This document shows positions 60,967 to 64,000 of a stretch of DNA of 64,000 bases, one piece after another. The notes under the pieces are model-generated. The model searched no databases and was not told where the DNA came from. It saw nothing but the letters and a program-made list of their open reading frames with translations. Origin of the DNA: Dyella_B sp035503745 (lineage in GTDB: Bacteria > Pseudomonadota > Gammaproteobacteria > Xanthomonadales > Rhodanobacteraceae); assembly GCF_035503745.1 (NCBI RefSeq), contig NZ_DATJTC010000031.1, forward strand, positions 1 to 64,000, read 5' to 3'. The position numbers were made by a program, and so were the translations under genes. Within the stretch, counting starts at the first letter, position 1. The number at the start of each line of letters is the position of its first letter.

Positions 60967-61317
60967 ATGATGACGACTTCAAATCCACTCGCTAGGCTAG
61001 AGCAGGCACTCCAAGATACATCCGATGTCTATGTAGGCGCGTCAATGGACAGGGATACCTACATTGCAGGTCTAGCTGAGGATATTCGACAGCACAGCTG
61101 TGCGCCGTTCCCAATTAGCGCGACAGCAGTGCCGCCCGGCTTTCCAGATATAGAAGATGGGAGCGTCATATCGGGTCTTTGTGTTGCGCACAATGCGGGA
61201 TACTGGCTGGTTTACCACCCAGAGCAAGATCGTTTCTATTGCTTTTGGGGAACAACATCCGAATCGCTTAGTGCGCCCGGAGTTTTTGGTAGTCCGCTGT
61301 ATTGTTGGTCAGCATAA
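60967..61317 (+). CDS. Putative immunity protein of the Rhs-core toxin
   Basis: The 116-residue acidic protein begins three bases after the Rhs-core gene, so the two are coupled. No domain was recognised, though it has HNAGYWLVYHPEQDRFYCFWG resembling SMI1/KNR4-like folds of immunity proteins only loosely. Position directly after a putative toxin gene is the basis for the assignment. An ATG one codon later is an alternative start. Confidence 0.55.
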   Translation: MMTTSNPLARLEQALQDTSDVYVGASMDRDTYIAGLAEDIRQHSCAPFPISATAVPPGFPDIEDGSVISGLCVAHNAGYWLVYHPEQDRFYCFWGTTSESLSAPGVFGSPLYCWSA

Positions 61318-61652
61318 AGACTGCGCCAATGTGAGCTTGGCAACTTTCGTAGACGCCTTCAGCCAACCCATTGCTTCACGAATGGCCATTACTATCAACT
61401 GATACCATCTCGTCGTCTATCAGGCAGATGTTTGGAGCGTTCGGTAGATCGTAGCCACTCCAACATTGAACCGCTCTGGGCGGCTCTCTGCCTGCCTACC
61501 AGACCTCTTCTCAGAGTAGATCCGTGTGCAGCCGCAGCCGATCTTCAAAGGTGGACGTCATCACGCGGCTGATCCGCCCGAGGTGGCCCTGCGAGGACTG
61601 CCGGTTGCGATAGCCCATTGACGGCACCATATATTTCTATAATTATAGAAAT
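61318..61652. other. Intergenic region upstream of arsR
   Basis: The 335-base stretch holds no recognised gene. Its end is the perfect palindrome at 61631-61654, listed separately. Its left part is the end of the Rhs island. Confidence 0.4.
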
Positions 61653-61654
61653 AT
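61631..61654 (+). promoter_or_regulatory. Perfect palindromic operator overlapping arsR start
   Basis: The 24 bases read the same on both strands (half-site ATATTTCTATAA) and overlap the ATG of arsR at 61653. ArsR repressors bind short dyads, so this is the likely ArsR operator. The overlap of operator and start leaves no room for a ribosome site, suggesting a leaderless transcript. Confidence 0.7.
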
Positions 61655-61997
61655 GGAATCGACAAACGCACTGGCTTGTTTGGCTGCCCTGGCCCAAGAG
61701 CACCGTCTGAACCTGTATCGCCTGCTTGTCCAAGCGGGGGATGAGGGTTTGTCTGTGGGTGAGCTGGGGCAGGCGACCGCAATCCCTGGCGCCACCCTCA
61801 CCAGCCATCTGCACATCCTCCGTCGCGCCGGATTGGTGAGCGATGAACGGCGGGGGCGTGTCATCCAGTGCAGGGCGAACTACGACCAGATGAATGCCTT
61901 GCTCGGTTACCTGACGGAAAACTGCTGCGCGGGGTCGGCGTCATCCGCCGCCTGTCAACCCGCCACGGTCTGCAAACCTGCCCGGAGAATCTCATGA
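61653..61997 (+). CDS. arsR: ArsR-family arsenic-responsive repressor
   Basis: The 114-residue winged-helix protein has ALACLAALAQEHRLNLYRLLV, the recognition helix region TSHLHILRRAGLVSDERRGRVIQCRANY, and a cysteine-rich C-terminus (ENCCAGSASSAACQPATVC) that can bind As(III). This C-terminal-cysteine arrangement belongs to a class of ArsR repressors distinct from the classical one. It represses the operon until As(III) binds. It overlaps arsI by four bases (ATGA). Confidence 0.93.
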   Translation: MESTNALACLAALAQEHRLNLYRLLVQAGDEGLSVGELGQATAIPGATLTSHLHILRRAGLVSDERRGRVIQCRANYDQMNALLGYLTENCCAGSASSAACQPATVCKPARRIS

Positions 61998-62473
61998 AGC
62001 GCTTTCATGTCCATGTGAATGTTCAAGAGATGGAAAGCAGCATCCGCTTCTATTCGATGCTGTTTGGCGCCCAGCCCAGCGTCGTGAAGTCCGACTATGC
62101 CAAGTGGATGCTGGAAGATCCGCAGGTGAACTTCGCCATCTCGCAGCGAGGCGGTGAGGTTGGCGTGGACCACTTGGGGATTCAGGTGGAGCAGGTGAAC
62201 GAGCTGGCCGATATGGGCCAGCGCCTGGGCGATGCGGACGCGGTGGTTCTCGCGGAAAAAGCCACTACGTGCTGCTACGCGCGATCCGACAAGTATTGGG
62301 CGCAAGACCCGCAGGGTGTCCGTTGGGAAAGTTTCTACACCCACGGCGAAGCCACCACATACACCACTGCGCCAGAAGGCGCCGCCACAGGCGAAGCGAG
62401 CCCGTGTTGCGGCCCCCAATCGAATGTAGCCAATACGACGTGTGGCCCCAAGGGGGCCGGTAGCTGCTGCTGA
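61994..62473 (+). CDS. arsI: ArsI/CadI-family VOC protein (probable C-As lyase)
   Basis: The 159-residue protein has VOC fold motifs: FHVHVNVQEMESSIRFY with metal-binding His, WMLEDPQVNFAIS, VDHLGIQVEQVNEL and Cys93-Cys94 in KATTCCYARSDKYWAQDPQG, the thiol pair that binds As(III) in ArsI. It would cleave the carbon-arsenic bond of methylarsonous or aromatic arsenicals, or act like CadI. The Cys-rich C-terminus (GSCC) is extra. Order arsR-arsI-arsC-acr3 supports the identification. Confidence 0.85.
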   Translation: MKRFHVHVNVQEMESSIRFYSMLFGAQPSVVKSDYAKWMLEDPQVNFAISQRGGEVGVDHLGIQVEQVNELADMGQRLGDADAVVLAEKATTCCYARSDKYWAQDPQGVRWESFYTHGEATTYTTAPEGAATGEASPCCGPQSNVANTTCGPKGAGSCC

Positions 62474-62482
62474 GACTTGAAA

Positions 62483-62986
62483 ATGCGAACACAACCTTAC
62501 AACGTTCTATTTCTCTGCACGGGCAATTCGGCGCGCAGCGTCATGGCGGAGAGCCTGCTTAACGTGCTCGGTCAGGGGCGCTTCCACGCTTTCAGCGCGG
62601 GCAGTTTCCCAAGCGGAAAAGTCCAGCCGATGGCGGAAGAGCTGGCGCGCAGCATCGGCTACAAAGAGCCCTTGCGCAGCAAGAGCTGGGACGAGTTTGC
62701 ACAGCCTGATTCTGCGCCCATCGATATCGTGATCACGGTCTGCGACAACGCTGCTGGCGAAGTGTGCCCCATTTGGCCCGGTCACCCGGTAACCGCTCAT
62801 TGGGGGGTGCCCGATCCCGTAGCGGTCGAGGGCGATGACGAACGCCGGCGCGCGTTCCGTTCGGCCTGGATGATGCTAAAGCAGCGTATCGATCTGCTGC
62901 TGGCGCTTCCTTTGGAAAAGCTCGATCGCGTTGCCTCCCAGCAGGAGCTTCGTGCCATCGGTCAAACCGGCACGCCCCATGAGTGA
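62483..62986 (+). CDS. arsC: Thioredoxin-linked arsenate reductase (LMWP type)
   Basis: The 167-residue protein begins with the phosphatase-like P-loop LFLCTGNSARSVMAESLL (Cys12 nucleophile) and has the redox pair in VCDNAAGEVCPIWPG and a WGVPDP loop. It reduces As(V) to As(III) using thioredoxin. The start at 62483 is preferred over TTG at 62477. Its last codons overlap the acr3 start at 62979 by eight bases. Confidence 0.95.
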   Translation: MRTQPYNVLFLCTGNSARSVMAESLLNVLGQGRFHAFSAGSFPSGKVQPMAEELARSIGYKEPLRSKSWDEFAQPDSAPIDIVITVCDNAAGEVCPIWPGHPVTAHWGVPDPVAVEGDDERRRAFRSAWMMLKQRIDLLLALPLEKLDRVASQQELRAIGQTGTPHE

Positions 62987-64000
62987 TAAACAGGCGGTTG
63001 CGACGATAGGTGTCTTTGCACGGTATCTGACGCTGTGGGTGGCGCTGTGCATCGTGGCGGGCATCATGCTCGGGCATCTCTTCCCCTCGCTGTTCGCGGC
63101 TCTAGCGGGTTTGGAGGTGCAGCACATCAATCTGCCGGTGGCGCTGCTCGTATGGTTGATGATCGTGCCGATGTTGCTGAAAGTGGATTTCGCGCAACTC
63201 ACAGGCGTGCGCCGGCAGCTGAGGGGCATTGGGGTCACGTTGCTGGTCAATTGGGCGATCAAGCCGTTTTCGATGGCGCTGCTGGGCTGGCTGTTCGTGC
63301 GGCATGTGTTTGCCGCGTGGCTGCCTGCAGGCGAGCACGATGCGTACATCGCCGGTTTGATTTTGCTTGCGGCTGCGCCCTGCACGGCGATGGTTTTCGT
63401 GTGGTCGCGGCTATGCGGCGGGGAGCCCAACTTCACGCTGGCGCAGGTGGCATTGAACGACACGATCATGGTCGTGGCATTCGCGCCCATCGTCGGGCTT
63501 CTGTTGGGGGTCGCGTCCATTCACGTACCGTGGGGCACCCTGCTGTTGTCCGTCGTTCTCTACATCGTCGTTCCGGTATGGCTGGCGCAGCTATGGCGCT
63601 GGTACCTGCTTCGACGTGGAGGGCAGCAGACGCTGGATGAGACGATCCGCCGAATCGATCCCTGGTCCACTACGGCGCTGCTGGCGACACTGGTGCTGCT
63701 CTTTGGCTTCCAGGGGCAAGCGATCATGGCGCAACCCATGGTCATCGCCTTGCTGGCCGTACCCATCGTCGTGCAGGTTTACCTCAACGCGGGCATTGCC
63801 TATGGCCTTAGCCGCTGGCTGGGTGTGCCGCACTGCATCGCAGGGCCATCCGCGTTGATTGGCGCCAGCAACTTCTTCGAGCTTGCGGTTGCTGCCGCCA
63901 TCAGTCTGTTTGGATTGCGTTCGGGGGCGGCATTGGCAACCGTCGTGGGGGTGCTTGTGGAGGTGCCTGTCATGTTGTCAGTGGTGCATATCGTTCGCCG
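62979..64000 (+). CDS. acr3: Arsenite efflux pump Acr3 (3' end outside window)
   Basis: At least 340 residues of a ten-helix BASS-fold transporter are present, with the conserved Cys in LLAAAPCTAMVFVWSRLCGG and the conserved segment LNDTIMVVAFAPIVG. It exports As(III) across the inner membrane. The start ATG is inside the arsC end. The frame runs off the window without a stop, so the C-terminus is not seen. Confidence 0.93.
   Translation, partial: MSDKQAVATIGVFARYLTLWVALCIVAGIMLGHLFPSLFAALAGLEVQHINLPVALLVWLMIVPMLLKVDFAQLTGVRRQLRGIGVTLLVNWAIKPFSMALLGWLFVRHVFAAWLPAGEHDAYIAGLILLAAAPCTAMVFVWSRLCGGEPNFTLAQVALNDTIMVVAFAPIVGLLLGVASIHVPWGTLLLSVVLYIVVPVWLAQLWRWYLLRRGGQQTLDETIRRIDPWSTTALLATLVLLFGFQGQAIMAQPMVIALLAVPIVVQVYLNAGIAYGLSRWLGVPHCIAGPSALIGASNFFELAVAAAISLFGLRSGAALATVVGVLVEVPVMLSVVHIVR

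Overview
The window is high-GC gammaproteobacterial chromosome. The gene content and orders (def-fmt-rsmB next to a LysM protein, dprA and topA; erpA-bactofilin-bacterioferritin; a VgrG/PAAR type VI secretion module; many PMT-family glycosyltransferases) suggest the Xanthomonadales, most likely Rhodanobacteraceae (Dyella/Rhodanobacter/Luteibacter-like). That assignment is inference from layout and protein style; no 16S gene is present.

Layout. 1-4044: the end of a vgrG, a frameshifted peptidoglycan-hydrolase effector (M23-like, LysM-like and GH19-like parts), a secreted putative immunity protein and a PAAR tip protein. 4.2-7.6 kb: a cupin, a heme-binding outer-membrane protein divergent from a high-potential iron-sulfur protein, and a small unknown gene. 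7.9-15.8 kb: a two-component system and cytochrome b561 between two PMT transferases, then a GT9 transferase; a decayed piece of a second GT9 gene lies at 4752-4850. 15.8-21.7 kb: an accessory island with an IS3 remnant, a large secreted unknown, a winged-helix/PD-(D/E)XK nuclease, a trypsin-like protease and a small Cas2-like protein. The island abuts the 3' end of a tRNA-Ile(CAU) gene whose anticodon loop is split by a 253-nt group I intron of the Azoarcus type.

22-56 kb is mostly housekeeping: rpoD with a strong terminator, dtd, an LpxL-like acyltransferase, a lipopolysaccharide core/O-antigen block (PMT proteins, GT2, GT4-like tandem pair, WaaL-like ligase, CDP-glycerol-transferase-like protein), def-fmt-rsmB, a LysM protein, dprA, topA with a lysine-rich tail, tsaC, a solitary acyl-activating enzyme, purD, an LplT-PlsC fusion, ampE, nudC, erpA, a bactofilin, bfr, bfd and rppH.

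57.2-64 kb is a second accessory region at a tRNA-Met gene. It holds a truncated P4-type integrase with four arm-like octamers, small secreted proteins, a decayed minus-strand Rhs-type toxin tail with a putative immunity gene, a pseudogene with an in-frame stop, a short secreted Rhs-core protein with a putative immunity partner, and an arsenic operon (arsR-arsI-arsC-acr3) behind a perfect palindrome that overlaps the arsR start. The last gene runs off the window.

The most unusual items are the intron-split tRNA-Ile, the adjacent nuclease/protease/Cas2-like cluster, and the short Rhs proteins.
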